NCBI GenBank assembly: GCA_020347645.1
Contig: CP070736.1
Coordinates: 253,144 to 317,143 of the forward strand
Source: Methanobacteriota archaeon
GTDB lineage: Archaea > Thermoplasmatota > Thermoplasmata > UBA10834
Direction of reading: 5' to 3'
Length of the DNA: 64,000 nucleotides
Of this stretch, positions 8,048 to 16,755 are shown piece by piece. The stretch's first letter is position 1. Every line of letters starts with the position of its first letter. The notes beneath the pieces were generated by a model that ran no database searches, had not been told where the DNA came from, and saw only the letters and a list, made by a program, of their open reading frames with translations. A program made the position numbers and the translations under genes.

Positions 8048-9805
8048 ATGTCACACCAACGGATTCTTCCTGCATTGTTCATAGGGTTCGTGCTCACCGC
8101 AATCTCTGCCCAAAGTGCATCCGGTTATTTCACTGGAAGCGAGGTTGAGATCATGGACGGGGCTCTCTCTGCTAGCGGGCCTTCAGCAGACTATCCGTAC
8201 AGAAACTACACCACGCTGAAGCAAATCCTGTATTCTACGGAGGGGGCATATCCGAACATAGCCAAGGTGTATGATATCGGCGACGGGTGGGAGAAGACTC
8301 AAGACCTTGCGGATAGAGACATTATCGCCATCAAGATAAGCGACAATGTGGAGACAGACGAAGACGAGCCGGAAATACTAGTCATGGCTCTACATCATGC
8401 AAGAGAATGGCCGACCTCAGAGATAGCGACCCAGCTAATCGAGAACCTGACCATGCTTTACGGCTCCGACCCGAGGATAAGCTGGCTTGTGGACAACAGA
8501 GAGATATGGATTATTCCGGTCGTCAACCCAGACGGGCTCGATTTCTCGTTGTCCGACCCAGCGAATGAGGACTGGCGCAAGAATCGGCGGAACAACGGCG
8601 ACGGCACTTATGGAGTAGACCTCAACAGGAACTACAACGGCTCTCAGAACGGCGATCCACTTGGTGAATGGGGGGGCGCCGGTACGTCAAACGAGACTTG
8701 GCAGAGCACCTATTGTGGAGAATATCCGTTCTCCGAACCAGAAACGCAAGCCATACGTGATCTGACGCTTAACCACAGTTTCGTTGTTGCTCTGGATCTT
8801 CACACTTATGGCGACTTGGTCATGTGGCCCTGGGGATACACAGCCAACGCGACTCCTGACGATATCGATCTCGTGCGAATAGGCAATGAGATGGCGGCTC
8901 TGAACGGCTATGTCGCAGACCAGTCCATAGGGCTTTATCCCACGACGGGAGATTCTCTCGATTGGCTCTACGGAGGGGCCGACGTGTTTTCTTTCCTCTT
9001 CGAAGTGGGGGGCAATCCCGATGGGTTTCATCCATATGCCGAGGAAGTCGTTCTCGGTCAGATAGCCGAGAACATTCCCCCCGCACTGCTACTCATAGAG
9101 GTTGCAGGAGACCGACACGATCGTCAATTCGACATAGAACATCAACCCGCCACTGAGCCTCTTGAACCGGGTTCGCTGTGGACGGTTGCAGCAGACATTA
9201 CAGCAGCGAGAGGGGTGAACACTGAGAGCTTGACCGTTGAGTACCGCGTTGAAGGGGGGCCGTGGGTTGAGGTATCGATGTCGAAGGTGTCTGGCAATGA
9301 CACATATGCCGCTGACATCGAATCGCCGGCTAGTGGGTCGTTCGTGGAGTACTACATTTCTGCCGCAGACAGCGGCGGCGTCAGCCTCTCATCACCGAGG
9401 TACGCTCCGTACGATGTGTATTCCCTCTTTGTCGAGGTCGACGAAACCCGCCCGATTGCAGAGGCAGGAATGGATATCGTCACCCAGATAGGCACGCCCA
9501 TAACATTTTCAGGGTCGGGATCGACGGACAATATCGGAGTGGTCAATTTCACTTGGACTTTCGAGTGCGATTCAGCCCCCGTGGAACTGTACGGAGAATC
9601 GCCGCACTACACTTTCTGGTCGGAGGGTGAGTACCTGGTGACCCTCGAGGTCAAGGACGGCGCTGGCAATTCGGACACGGACACGCTTACTGTCACCGTG
9701 ACCGTGGACGCGATACCAGAATTCGGACATGCGGCCATCCCGATAGTCGCGATTCTCGCCCTTTTCGTGTTGTTCCGCTTTAAGACACTAAGCGGAAGAG
9801 ACTGA
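8048..9805 (+). CDS. Secreted M14 zinc carboxypeptidase with PKD-like domain and PEF-type C-terminal anchor
   Basis: Extracellular peptidase of 585 residues. A signal peptide occupies about residues 1-25. The catalytic domain (about 45-345) has the zinc pair HxxE in HHAREWPTSE (His117, Glu120), VNPDGLDFS, the arginine-rich RKNRRNN, DLNRNY, a third zinc histidine in LDLHTYGD and the catalytic glutamate in FEVGGNPDG. A beta-rich linker (about 370-455) and a PKD-like domain (about 465-550) follow. The last 30 residues read PEF, then a hydrophobic helix, then a basic end, so the protein is probably anchored outside the cell. I chose the ATG at 8048 because the signal peptide starts there; an earlier in-frame codon at 7973 only adds a polar stretch. 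Confidence 0.92.
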   Translation: MSHQRILPALFIGFVLTAISAQSASGYFTGSEVEIMDGALSASGPSADYPYRNYTTLKQILYSTEGAYPNIAKVYDIGDGWEKTQDLADRDIIAIKISDNVETDEDEPEILVMALHHAREWPTSEIATQLIENLTMLYGSDPRISWLVDNREIWIIPVVNPDGLDFSLSDPANEDWRKNRRNNGDGTYGVDLNRNYNGSQNGDPLGEWGGAGTSNETWQSTYCGEYPFSEPETQAIRDLTLNHSFVVALDLHTYGDLVMWPWGYTANATPDDIDLVRIGNEMAALNGYVADQSIGLYPTTGDSLDWLYGGADVFSFLFEVGGNPDGFHPYAEEVVLGQIAENIPPALLLIEVAGDRHDRQFDIEHQPATEPLEPGSLWTVAADITAARGVNTESLTVEYRVEGGPWVEVSMSKVSGNDTYAADIESPASGSFVEYYISAADSGGVSLSSPRYAPYDVYSLFVEVDETRPIAEAGMDIVTQIGTPITFSGSGSTDNIGVVNFTWTFECDSAPVELYGESPHYTFWSEGEYLVTLEVKDGAGNSDTDTLTVTVTVDAIPEFGHAAIPIVAILALFVLFRFKTLSGRD

Positions 9806-9843
9806 TATCCTGATGTGCTCTGTTCTTCGAGTCTGTGCTGCAC

Positions 9844-10272
9844 TCATTCAAGGAGAACCGCTTTCAACTTCAGCCCCTTGTCGCATTTCACATCGTTATT
9901 GTCGACAGAGGTTATCTTGAACCTCATGCCTTCCGATGCGCCCAAAGGTCTGCAGGCCCTGTAGTTCGCACAACTAAGGTTTCCGCAGCGGGTGTCTTCG
10001 AAGGTCAACATGGCACCTTCGAGAGCGACCCTCGCTGGAATAGCGGCCCGCAGCGGGATCTTCTCGACCTCTACGACTCTCACGCCGTCCTCGTGGATTC
10101 TGCAGTCGTGCTGCACGTCTCTTACGCTCCTCACCTTGTATCTCCTGTTCTCCTCCAGGTGGAAGCACACATTCCTTACCTTGCAGTCTCTGCATTCCGC
10201 CAAGGGCCCTCCGAAGACGAACTCGAAACCTTCCTTGCACTGTTTGTTTCCTACGACCGTGACCAGTACCAT
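9844..10272 (-). CDS. UPF0179 family protein
   Basis: A 142-residue archaeal protein of unknown function. The pattern matches UPF0179: an N-terminal MVLVTVVG strand, then ECRDCKVRNVC and a later CGNLSCANYRAC, so eight or so cysteines are spaced like one or two metal sites. The cysteine spacing C-x2-C-x4-C suggests zinc or iron-sulfur binding. It sits 26 bases downstream of the G1P dehydrogenase gene on the same strand and is probably cotranscribed with it. Confidence 0.88.
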   Translation of the reverse strand: MVLVTVVGNKQCKEGFEFVFGGPLAECRDCKVRNVCFHLEENRRYKVRSVRDVQHDCRIHEDGVRVVEVEKIPLRAAIPARVALEGAMLTFEDTRCGNLSCANYRACRPLGASEGMRFKITSVDNNDVKCDKGLKLKAVLLE

Positions 10273-10298
10273 CCTGCCTCCTCCCTGCCATTGCTTAA

Positions 10299-11366
10299 TC
10301 AGATCACTTTGGTGATCTTAGCCAGGCGTTCGGCCGCGTCAGAAGTCAATCCTCGGTCCCCGAGGATGGTGTATCTGTCCTTTCTTATCTCATGGGCGTG
10401 CACAAGTGCGTCGATTATCTGTTCAGGGGAGATCCCCAACTCCTCGGCGTTTGTCGGCGCACCTATCTGACGAAGGGCCTCCCGGATTCTCTCCCAGTCA
10501 CCCCCGTGCAGGTACATCATCATGATTGATCCGACGCCGCATTGCTCTCCGTGGAGAGCCTTGCCAGGCGTTGCTTTATCGAGAACGTGTGAGAACATGT
10601 GCTCCGAACCGCTAGTGGGGCGTGACGAGCTGGCGACCGCCATCGAAATGCCCGAGATTATGATTGGCCTGATTGCCACCCAGACACTGTCCTCCAAGTT
10701 TGGTTTGATGGCGGCTGCATTTTCGATTATCGACTCTGCAGCGTACTTCGCGAGGTTTGCCGCGCTCGAACTGAAGAATTCTCCTCTAAGCCGGGATGCC
10801 AGCTCCCAGTCCAGTACGGCCGCGGTGTTTGAGATGACATCAGCGCATCCCGACGCGAGTAGCCTGTAAGGGGCCTTGACTATCAGTGAAGTATCGGCCA
10901 CCACGCCGAGCGGAACGCTAGCGTTTAGTGAAAGCGAGTTCCCGCCATCCTTGATTGACGCTCGAGGGCTCGCTATGCCGTCGTGGGAAGCGGATGTAGG
11001 CACGCTCAGGAAGGGCATCCGCAGATTGCACGAAGCGAGCTTGGCCAGGTCGATCTTGCTTCCGCCGCCAACGCCGATGAGCAACGATCCGTTGATTTCC
11101 TTGGTTGTCTCCTCCACCTTTACGAGGTTGTCCCTGCTGGCTTCTCCGACTATTAGAGTGTGGACCTCGTATTCGTGCTCCGATAGCACATCAGCGACCA
11201 GCTTGGCCGCGAGATTGCCCGTCGTCGATCCAGTTACGAGAAGGACGGGACCATCGAGTTCGAAATCTTTCGACATCTGCCCAATCTCTTTGACCACATC
11301 GTGGCCAGCGAGAACCTGCCTCGGGAAGTTCATGGCCTTCGCCTTCGTGAAACTATCCGTCGTCAA
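10299..11366 (-). CDS. egsA: sn-Glycerol-1-phosphate dehydrogenase
   Basis: Reduces dihydroxyacetone phosphate to sn-glycerol-1-phosphate, the backbone of archaeal membrane lipids. Motifs: NAD(P)-binding GVGGGSKIDLAKL, VPTSASHDGIASPRAS, and the zinc region around SSSRPTSGSEHMFSH and HGEQCGVGS. Length (355) matches the family. The frame begins with TTG at 11366; an ATG at 11333 is possible, but the TTG start keeps the FTKAKAMNFPRQVLAG lead-in that relatives have before the Rossmann domain, and AAGG lies upstream. A TATA box (ATATATATGG on the minus strand, 11432-11446) sits about 70 bases upstream. Finding this gene is a main reason to call the DNA archaeal. Confidence 0.95.
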   Translation of the reverse strand: MTTDSFTKAKAMNFPRQVLAGHDVVKEIGQMSKDFELDGPVLLVTGSTTGNLAAKLVADVLSEHEYEVHTLIVGEASRDNLVKVEETTKEINGSLLIGVGGGSKIDLAKLASCNLRMPFLSVPTSASHDGIASPRASIKDGGNSLSLNASVPLGVVADTSLIVKAPYRLLASGCADVISNTAAVLDWELASRLRGEFFSSSAANLAKYAAESIIENAAAIKPNLEDSVWVAIRPIIISGISMAVASSSRPTSGSEHMFSHVLDKATPGKALHGEQCGVGSIMMMYLHGGDWERIREALRQIGAPTNAEELGISPEQIIDALVHAHEIRKDRYTILGDRGLTSDAAERLAKITKVI

Positions 11367-11431
11367 TCCGATTACCTTCGTTCCGATATGATGGGCCTCA
11401 TCTTCAAACTATCTCTTTCTATGCTCGTCTA

Positions 11432-11446
11432 ACCATATATATCCGG
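11432..11446 (-). promoter_or_regulatory. TATA box before egsA
   Basis: Reading the minus strand, CCGGATATATATGGT is a strong archaeal TATA element. It lies between the response-regulator stop (11477) and the egsA start (11366), implying a separate promoter and a leader of about 40 bases. Confidence 0.6.
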
Positions 11447-11476
11447 TTGTGTGCATGGATTCATCGCCCAGGACAG

Positions 11477-11842
11477 TCATCGGGAGGATGAGGCTTTCCT
11501 CATTCGATCTATGAGGTCGTCCATTCTGAACGGTTTGGGCAGGAACTCCGTCGCCCCCGCATCCCTTGCTTCCTTCTCGACCAGCACGTCCGCGCTCACG
11601 AATATCACTTTCTGATTGGGGTTGACTCTCATTATTTCCCGCGTGGCCTCGACACCGTTCATCACTGGCATCCGGTGGTCCATTATCACGACATCCGGCT
11701 TGTCCAAGGAGTCGTTGTACCTCCTGATCGCCTCTTCGCCATCGAAAGCCGTGCCGACGACCTTGTAGCCACGGAGCTGGAGTATGTCTCTATAGAGTTC
11801 AACAATGAACAGCTCGTCATCGACAATCAGCACGCTGGTCAT
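11477..11842 (-). CDS. Single-domain response regulator (CheY-like)
   Basis: A 121-residue receiver domain without an output domain. Visible are the acidic pair VDDE (Asp8, Asp9), the phosphoacceptor aspartate in VVIMDHRMP, the switch Ser/Thr in VFVSADV and the lysine in FLPKPF. It should be phosphorylated by a histidine kinase and act by protein contact. Its start overlaps the stop of the kinase-like gene upstream by four bases (ATGA, 11839-11842), showing translational coupling, so that kinase-like protein is the likely partner. Confidence 0.93.
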   Translation of the reverse strand: MTSVLIVDDELFIVELYRDILQLRGYKVVGTAFDGEEAIRRYNDSLDKPDVVIMDHRMPVMNGVEATREIMRVNPNQKVIFVSADVLVEKEARDAGATEFLPKPFRMDDLIDRMRKASSSR

Positions 11843-12585
11843 TTCGTCTGCGCCCCCTTGAATGTCAGGCTGATCGCGCCCGCGTGCTCGCCGTCGCGGT
11901 CGACCTTGATCTTGCCACCGAGCCTCTCAACCATCAACTTCGACAGCAGCACACCAGCCAGCTTGACGATCCTCGACCGTGACTCACCACGCTCATCGAC
12001 CACAGAATCAAGCTCTACACCAGGAGGGAATTCCGCATTGGCATCGTGGATGCGCACTACCCAGTCATTATTGCCGCCGCCCTCGCATCGCTTCACATGG
12101 ATGTCGATCTTCGGTTCCTCAGACGGATCGAGCTGGGCCATGTTCATCACCGCATTGAGAATCGACTGAGAGACGAGATTCTTCACATTTACCACAGGCG
12201 CCTCGTCCTCGGTATCAACTGTGCAGTGTACACCGCGATACGGTAGCAGGCTCTGGAGCGCCCTTTCAACCCCATCGACTTCTTCTTTGAGGTTCGCGGT
12301 CGTCGTCACGACATTCCGTTCCTTCTGCAAAAGGCAGAGGGCATTGATTCCCTCCACAATCTGTGTGGAGATTCTTATCTGCGACGCTGCCTTCTTCGCA
12401 TGCTCGCCCGATCTAGGGTCGAGATCCGGTGAGGACACCATCAGTTCAATGTAGCTCAACACCGTCTGATTGAGATTGAGAATATCATGACTCAGCAAGT
12501 CCATGTATGCCGGGAGCCCCTCATCCTCGCTCCCGTTTCGCTCTCCTCTGTTCAAAGCCGCTGCTCCTGGAATGGTCTTTAGCAT
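11839..12585 (-). CDS. Histidine-kinase-like protein with degenerate ATP-binding domain
   Basis: A 248-residue protein with no sensor domain. Residues 28-50 (DLLSHDILNLNQTVLSYIEL) are a HisKA-like phosphoacceptor helix with His33. The C-terminal half has the kinase fold outline, with an N-box asparagine near 148, but the G1 box that should read DxGxG is DANAEFP (181-187) and the later glycine-rich lid is IVKLAGVLLSKL, so ATP binding is doubtful. It could work as a phosphotransfer protein fed by another kinase. The histidine region resembles that of the GAF kinase at 43384 (AHDINNYNQAITSYL). A minus-strand TATA element (12606-12615) lies 21-30 bases before the ATG, implying a leaderless mRNA. 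It is coupled to the response regulator. Confidence 0.85.
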   Translation of the reverse strand: MLKTIPGAAALNRGERNGSEDEGLPAYMDLLSHDILNLNQTVLSYIELMVSSPDLDPRSGEHAKKAASQIRISTQIVEGINALCLLQKERNVVTTTANLKEEVDGVERALQSLLPYRGVHCTVDTEDEAPVVNVKNLVSQSILNAVMNMAQLDPSEEPKIDIHVKRCEGGGNNDWVVRIHDANAEFPPGVELDSVVDERGESRSRIVKLAGVLLSKLMVERLGGKIKVDRDGEHAGAISLTFKGAQTK

Positions 12586-12605
12586 TTTGCTAGGGTGCTG
12601 ATGGC

Positions 12606-12615
12606 TTAATATACT
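12606..12615 (-). promoter_or_regulatory. TATA box before the kinase-like/response regulator operon
   Basis: AGTATATTAA on the minus strand, 21-30 bases before the ATG at 12585, the spacing expected for a leaderless archaeal transcript. Confidence 0.6.
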
Positions 12616-12702
12616 TACTCGCCAAAACCCGTCTTCTGGGCTCTGCCAGCCAAATGAATCCTCCCAATCATGTGCATGAATGGACGGAATTGCAGCTGAC
12701 GC

Positions 12703-13488
12703 TTACGTGAAGTCGTCCAGTGTCCTGGTGCCGGGCGTAGATGTAGCTTCTGTCCCTTCGGCAATCCACTTCCAGTAATTTTCGGGAAGCGCCTCCTTCT
12801 CGTAGTCGGGATCCTTCTTGGAGTTCAGATTCTTTTCGTCTGAGAGCAACAACCAGAACCTCTTCGCGTCCTTTCGCTCCTTCCGAGCCGGGAATCTATC
12901 TCGTGATTCGATCAGTATCTCATCGTTGAAACAGATATGAGCGTGCCTGTCGTCCAGTACAGCGATGGCGTAGCCGGGCTTTCTGCGAGCGAAGTGCCTC
13001 AAAACCAGGTCAACTACTCTATGCTCGAAGCTCGCACGGCCTATCAGCACCTTGTTCGTCGTGTCCTCCGTGAACGATAGGAAATCTCTAGCTCTTCGAA
13101 ATTCCCCGCTGGCGCGACGCACCCTATCCTTCATCTCCTTGGCTTCCGGCGCCTCCTGTGCTAGGTACGCCTTTGTCCCTTTCGCTTCTATCAATTCGAT
13201 AACTCTAAATATCAGCTGAAATCGGTCCCTAGCTGAAAATCGCGAGGCCCAGAATATCTCGTCCTCCAGGATTTCATAGAGCTTGGAATTCTCGAGGAAA
13301 TCCAGGCCGCCAAATTTCTCCTTGTACTCCTCGTACAGGCCATCGTACTCGAGACTATCGGCTTCGAGCGTCTGCTCGAAGAAGAACTTTTGACCGCGGG
13401 TATGTTCCACAGTCTTCCCGTTGTGAATCCTGCTTGCGAGATAGGCTTTGATTATCGAACGCGGCGAAGGTCTGAAAAGGATAAGCAT
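12703..13488 (-). CDS. DUF4130-like domain protein
   Basis: A 261-residue soluble protein. The middle and C-terminal parts follow the DUF4130 outline: a helical RRASGEFRRARDFLSF block, then HRVVDLVLRHFARRKPGYAI and the strand AVLDDRHAHICFNDEI, and a late LPENYWKWIAEGTE. In bacteria this domain is usually encoded beside, or fused to, a radical SAM or uracil-DNA-glycosylase-related protein of unknown role; neither is present here. I chose the ATG at 13488 because AAGGAGAG lies about eight bases before it; upstream codons at 13524 and 13560 run into the divergent promoter. The protein is rich in charged residues. Confidence 0.65.
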   Translation of the reverse strand: MLILFRPSPRSIIKAYLASRIHNGKTVEHTRGQKFFFEQTLEADSLEYDGLYEEYKEKFGGLDFLENSKLYEILEDEIFWASRFSARDRFQLIFRVIELIEAKGTKAYLAQEAPEAKEMKDRVRRASGEFRRARDFLSFTEDTTNKVLIGRASFEHRVVDLVLRHFARRKPGYAIAVLDDRHAHICFNDEILIESRDRFPARKERKDAKRFWLLLSDEKNLNSKKDPDYEKEALPENYWKWIAEGTEATSTPGTRTLDDFT

Positions 13489-13611
13489 CTCGCGACTCTC
13501 CTTGGGGTCTGAATTATGCCCCATATCAAATATAGAGTTTGGGGAAGCTGTTCGGAGCACATCGCTTCATTCAAAAAGAATATCTATTATCCCCTCGTAT
13601 CGAAAGCTCGC

Positions 13612-15738
13612 TTGACCCAAATCGTCCGCAAAGGCGACACAGAGAGTGAAGAAAGAGCTTCGGAGCTACTCACGAAGGCGAACGAAGCCTATGATCGAGG
13701 CGAGTATCTCCTCGCCATCGAGCTCTTGGACGATGCGATAACCGAGGGGCTATCCAGCGTCGTCGCACTCAACAATAAAGGAGCCGCACTTGACGCTCTC
13801 GAAAGGAGGGAGGCTGCGGCGCATTGCTACAGATCTGCGATTTCGCATTCGCCCACCTATGAGCTCGCTTGGCACAATCTCGGCAACTGCCTCATGGCAC
13901 AGGAGAGATACCGTCAAGCTGCCAAAGCGTACTTGAAGGCTGGTCGACTCGCCCCAAATCATGTCGAGAACATGATTGGCCTCGCGGAGTCGCTCATAGA
14001 ATTGGGCAGCCTGAGGAAGGCGAGGCGTGCGATAAAAAGGATCTCTGCCGCGGCGGAGAAGGACCGCTCGCTCTTGTTGGTGCAGGCTGACCTTTATACT
14101 AAGGCGCACGATGGCGATTCCGCGATCGATTGCTGTAAGAGGTATATATCCTCGAATCCAAACGACCCGCTAGGCTACGCTCACATCGGCGGCATCAAGC
14201 ACGAGCTCGGGGATTACACAGAAGCGATCGACTATTTCGAGCAGGCTCTCAAGCTGTCGCCAGATGACCCGCAAATATGGAACAACTTGGGCTACACGTG
14301 CCACTGCTCTGGATTGACAGATAGGGCGTTGGCTGCCTTCGACAGGGCAATCGAGATCAATCCTGGCTACAAGCACGCATGGTACAACAAGGGCTATGCG
14401 CTCCATGGTGAGGACCGCCTTGATGAGGCGGTGAAGTGTTACGAAAAGGCGTTGGAGATCGACCCTTTTGACCCGATACTGCTCAACAATCTGGGCAACG
14501 CCCTCTACAACCTAGGCAAGTATGCAGATTCTCTGCCCAGCTTCGTCGAGGCGATAGACGTCGATCCCGACTATGAGATTGCGTGGAACAACATAGGCAA
14601 TGCTTTGGAAAAGATGGGGCAATGCGAAGACGCCATACCCTTCCATGACAGGTCGTTGGAGATACGCCCCGATTTCGATTACGCGTTCTACGCAAAGGGA
14701 ATCTGCAAGATCGCCTTAGGCGATGTCGATGAGGGGTACGAGCTTCTCCTCGAATCGCTCGATCTGAACCCCACCTATGACGAAGCATGGAAGGCACGGG
14801 CCCTTGCGGCGCAAAAGCTCGGAAGGATGGACGATGCCATAGCCTCCATTGAGAACGCGCTTGTGATAAACCCTATGCTCTGCGACGCTTGGATCGAACT
14901 TGGAAACATGTTGACTGTTCTGGAGGACGGCGCGGGCGCGCATGTGTCCTTCGAACGCGCGCTCGAGTGCGTAGAGGAGATGTCATCCCGGATGCCTTTG
15001 GACGGGGATCCTTGGCGCATCAGAGCGGCTGTTTTGTCCCGCCTCGGCAGATATCCTGAAGCGCTCGATTCCGCGGTCAAGGCTGTCAGCTCTCGTCACC
15101 CAGATATGTCCGCATTGCCGCTCGCATTCGATATCTGTCGATTGTCCAACATATCCGTTTTGCCGTCTGCGCTTGCGGACGCGGCTGACATGCAGAAGGA
15201 CATCGACATCGTCCTGCCGTATGCCCTCTTTCTCGCGCGAATCGGCAACTGGCCCGCGGCGGCTCGGAAGCTATCTGTCTTTCAACTAGAGGAGCTCACA
15301 AGAGCCGGTAGGTCGGCTCTGGTGAGAGCCATCGCGGCGGATGATCGCAAGAAGGCGCTATCTGTCGCTGCGCGCTGCCCCGAGAGCGAGAGAGGCAGAC
15401 TCGTTGCAGAGGTGGAGTACTCGTCGGGCAACTGGAGGGACGCCATTGACCTTTACCAGACTGTTCTTGACGAGAATCCGAGCGATTATAGAGCGGCCCT
15501 TGGCCTGGCGGATGCACTCCTTAGGCAAGAACGATTCGTCGAGGCGGTCGAAACAGCCAGCATTGCCGCTGGCGTCGCCGTGGACGATTGGGAGCCTTTC
15601 GATATCATGGCGGAGGCATACGATAGGATGGAGAATGAAAAGAGAGCAGCCGAAATGCGAGCACGCGTGGAAGAGCTGAAGGCGCGATGTACGACTTCCG
15701 CCTACAATGAGTGGATCAGGGGCGATGCGAATGGCTGA
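13612..15738 (+). CDS. Large tetratricopeptide-repeat (TPR) protein
   Basis: A 708-residue protein made almost wholly of TPR helices: repeats such as ALNNKGAALDALERREAA, IWNNLGYTCHCSGLTDRALAAFDRAIEINP, AWYNKGYALHGEDRLDEAVKCYEKALEIDP and their kin recur every 34 residues from about residue 10 to 480, and weaker ones follow to the end. Such proteins are scaffolds; no catalytic domain is visible. The frame is open from 13516, but that part would overlap the divergent promoter; a TATA-like element (ATATCTATTAT, about 13579-13589) lies 25-30 bases before the TTG at 13612, which I take as the start. Its last codons overlap the PUA gene, so the two are probably translated together. Confidence 0.85.
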   Translation: MTQIVRKGDTESEERASELLTKANEAYDRGEYLLAIELLDDAITEGLSSVVALNNKGAALDALERREAAAHCYRSAISHSPTYELAWHNLGNCLMAQERYRQAAKAYLKAGRLAPNHVENMIGLAESLIELGSLRKARRAIKRISAAAEKDRSLLLVQADLYTKAHDGDSAIDCCKRYISSNPNDPLGYAHIGGIKHELGDYTEAIDYFEQALKLSPDDPQIWNNLGYTCHCSGLTDRALAAFDRAIEINPGYKHAWYNKGYALHGEDRLDEAVKCYEKALEIDPFDPILLNNLGNALYNLGKYADSLPSFVEAIDVDPDYEIAWNNIGNALEKMGQCEDAIPFHDRSLEIRPDFDYAFYAKGICKIALGDVDEGYELLLESLDLNPTYDEAWKARALAAQKLGRMDDAIASIENALVINPMLCDAWIELGNMLTVLEDGAGAHVSFERALECVEEMSSRMPLDGDPWRIRAAVLSRLGRYPEALDSAVKAVSSRHPDMSALPLAFDICRLSNISVLPSALADAADMQKDIDIVLPYALFLARIGNWPAAARKLSVFQLEELTRAGRSALVRAIAADDRKKALSVAARCPESERGRLVAEVEYSSGNWRDAIDLYQTVLDENPSDYRAALGLADALLRQERFVEAVETASIAAGVAVDDWEPFDIMAEAYDRMENEKRAAEMRARVEELKARCTTSAYNEWIRGDANG

Positions 15739-16234
15739 GCTCAGGATGCGTAGACGACACCGGCTTCGCCAGAAAGAGATAAGCGCTCTCGCATCTGCAA
15801 TCAATGCATCGATGGGGACGGAAACCTTCACGGAGAATGCGACCGTCGACAGGGCAGAGGGACCTGGCTACGACGTCATCTTCGTGGACGGCTCGCTTCT
15901 GGCGATGGTCGTGGAAGGCGAACCGTTTCTGACGATACGAGGAATACTCAGATACGGCGCGTCGAAAAGGTATGTCACGGTCGATATGGGCGCTGTCAAG
16001 TTCATCGCGAACGGTGCGGATGTCATGGGCCCTGGTATATTGGAGGCGGAAGATTCGGTTGCCGAGGGCGCTCTAGCCTGGATCAGGGATGAGAAGAACA
16101 AACGCCCGTTGGCGATTGGCAGATCTCTCGCATCTGCGAGAGACCTCAGAGGTAAACCGAGGGGCAAGGGGGTCCTCTCGCTGCATCACGTCGGAGACAA
16201 GCTCTGGTCCTTGGAGGAGGAAGGGCAGCCTTGA
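15731..16234 (+). CDS. PUA-domain RNA-binding protein
   Basis: A 167-residue protein. The N-terminal part (about 1-75) is rich in basic residues (MRRRHRLRQKEIS) and ends in strands around DVIFVDGSLLAM. The C-terminal part (about 75-155) is a PUA domain: YVTVDMGAVKFIANGADVMGPGI followed by a strand with RPLAIGRSLASA and a final GKGVLSLHHVGDKLW. PUA domains bind structured RNA; this layout resembles the MCT-1/ligatin and archaeal PUA-containing proteins linked to translation or tRNA. The start ATG at 15731 overlaps the TPR stop by eight bases and has AGGGG upstream. An ATG at 15725 is an alternative. Confidence 0.85.
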   Translation: MAELRMRRRHRLRQKEISALASAINASMGTETFTENATVDRAEGPGYDVIFVDGSLLAMVVEGEPFLTIRGILRYGASKRYVTVDMGAVKFIANGADVMGPGILEAEDSVAEGALAWIRDEKNKRPLAIGRSLASARDLRGKPRGKGVLSLHHVGDKLWSLEEEGQP

Positions 16235-16260
16235 GCCAAGAGCCCACGGAGGATTATAAG

Positions 16261-16268
16261 CTTTATAT
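16261..16268 (+). promoter_or_regulatory. TATA box before sepF
   Basis: CTTTATAT at 16261-16268, 37-44 bases before the ATG at 16305; AGAGGGATG at about 16293-16301 supplies a ribosome site. Confidence 0.55.
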
Positions 16269-16304
16269 CTGAACAAGGTTATACCTTACCCAGAGGGATG
16301 CACG

Positions 16305-16700
16305 ATGACAATTCTGAAGAAGAAGAACTTCCCTTCGTCGCAGGAATCAGAAGGTAGACAGCATGCCAGTGCTGAGCAATACATAGACCTTAGCGAGATG
16401 ACTTTCGAGGACGAGCACATCCTCGGGGGAGATGATGCGAGCACGCAGGTGAAGGTCGGTGAGTTGTTCAGGTATGAGGACCTGTCACTGTTGACAAGCG
16501 AAGTCTATGCGGGCAATGCGGTGATACTCGATTTCACCTCGATAGCCAACGATGACCTCACAATGAAGAGGATCACATCGGAACTCAAGAGCGTAGCCCG
16601 GGATGTGAACGGCGACGTGGCTGGCGTAGGCAAGAATCTTCTGATGGTTACGCCGCAGGGTATGAAGATCGACCGAAACAAGATAAAGGGCGGGCTTTAG
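16305..16700 (+). CDS. sepF: Archaeal SepF cell-division protein
   Basis: A 131-residue protein that anchors FtsZ to the membrane in archaea without FtsA. The N-terminal MTILKKKNF can form the amphipathic membrane helix, a disordered acidic linker follows, and the C-terminal half (about 50-131) is the SepF fold: KVGELFRYEDLSLLTSEVYAGNAVILDFT, then SELKSVARDVNGDVAGVG and ending LLMVTPQGMKID. Length and order match archaeal SepF. FtsZ is not in the window. The KaiC-like ATPase gene converges on it 55 bases downstream. Confidence 0.92.
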   Translation: MTILKKKNFPSSQESEGRQHASAEQYIDLSEMTFEDEHILGGDDASTQVKVGELFRYEDLSLLTSEVYAGNAVILDFTSIANDDLTMKRITSELKSVARDVNGDVAGVGKNLLMVTPQGMKIDRNKIKGGL

Positions 16701-16755
16701 GGATCGGATCGTTCATCTGGTCGGGGTCATGCAAGCCCCTCGTGGGCTGGCACGC

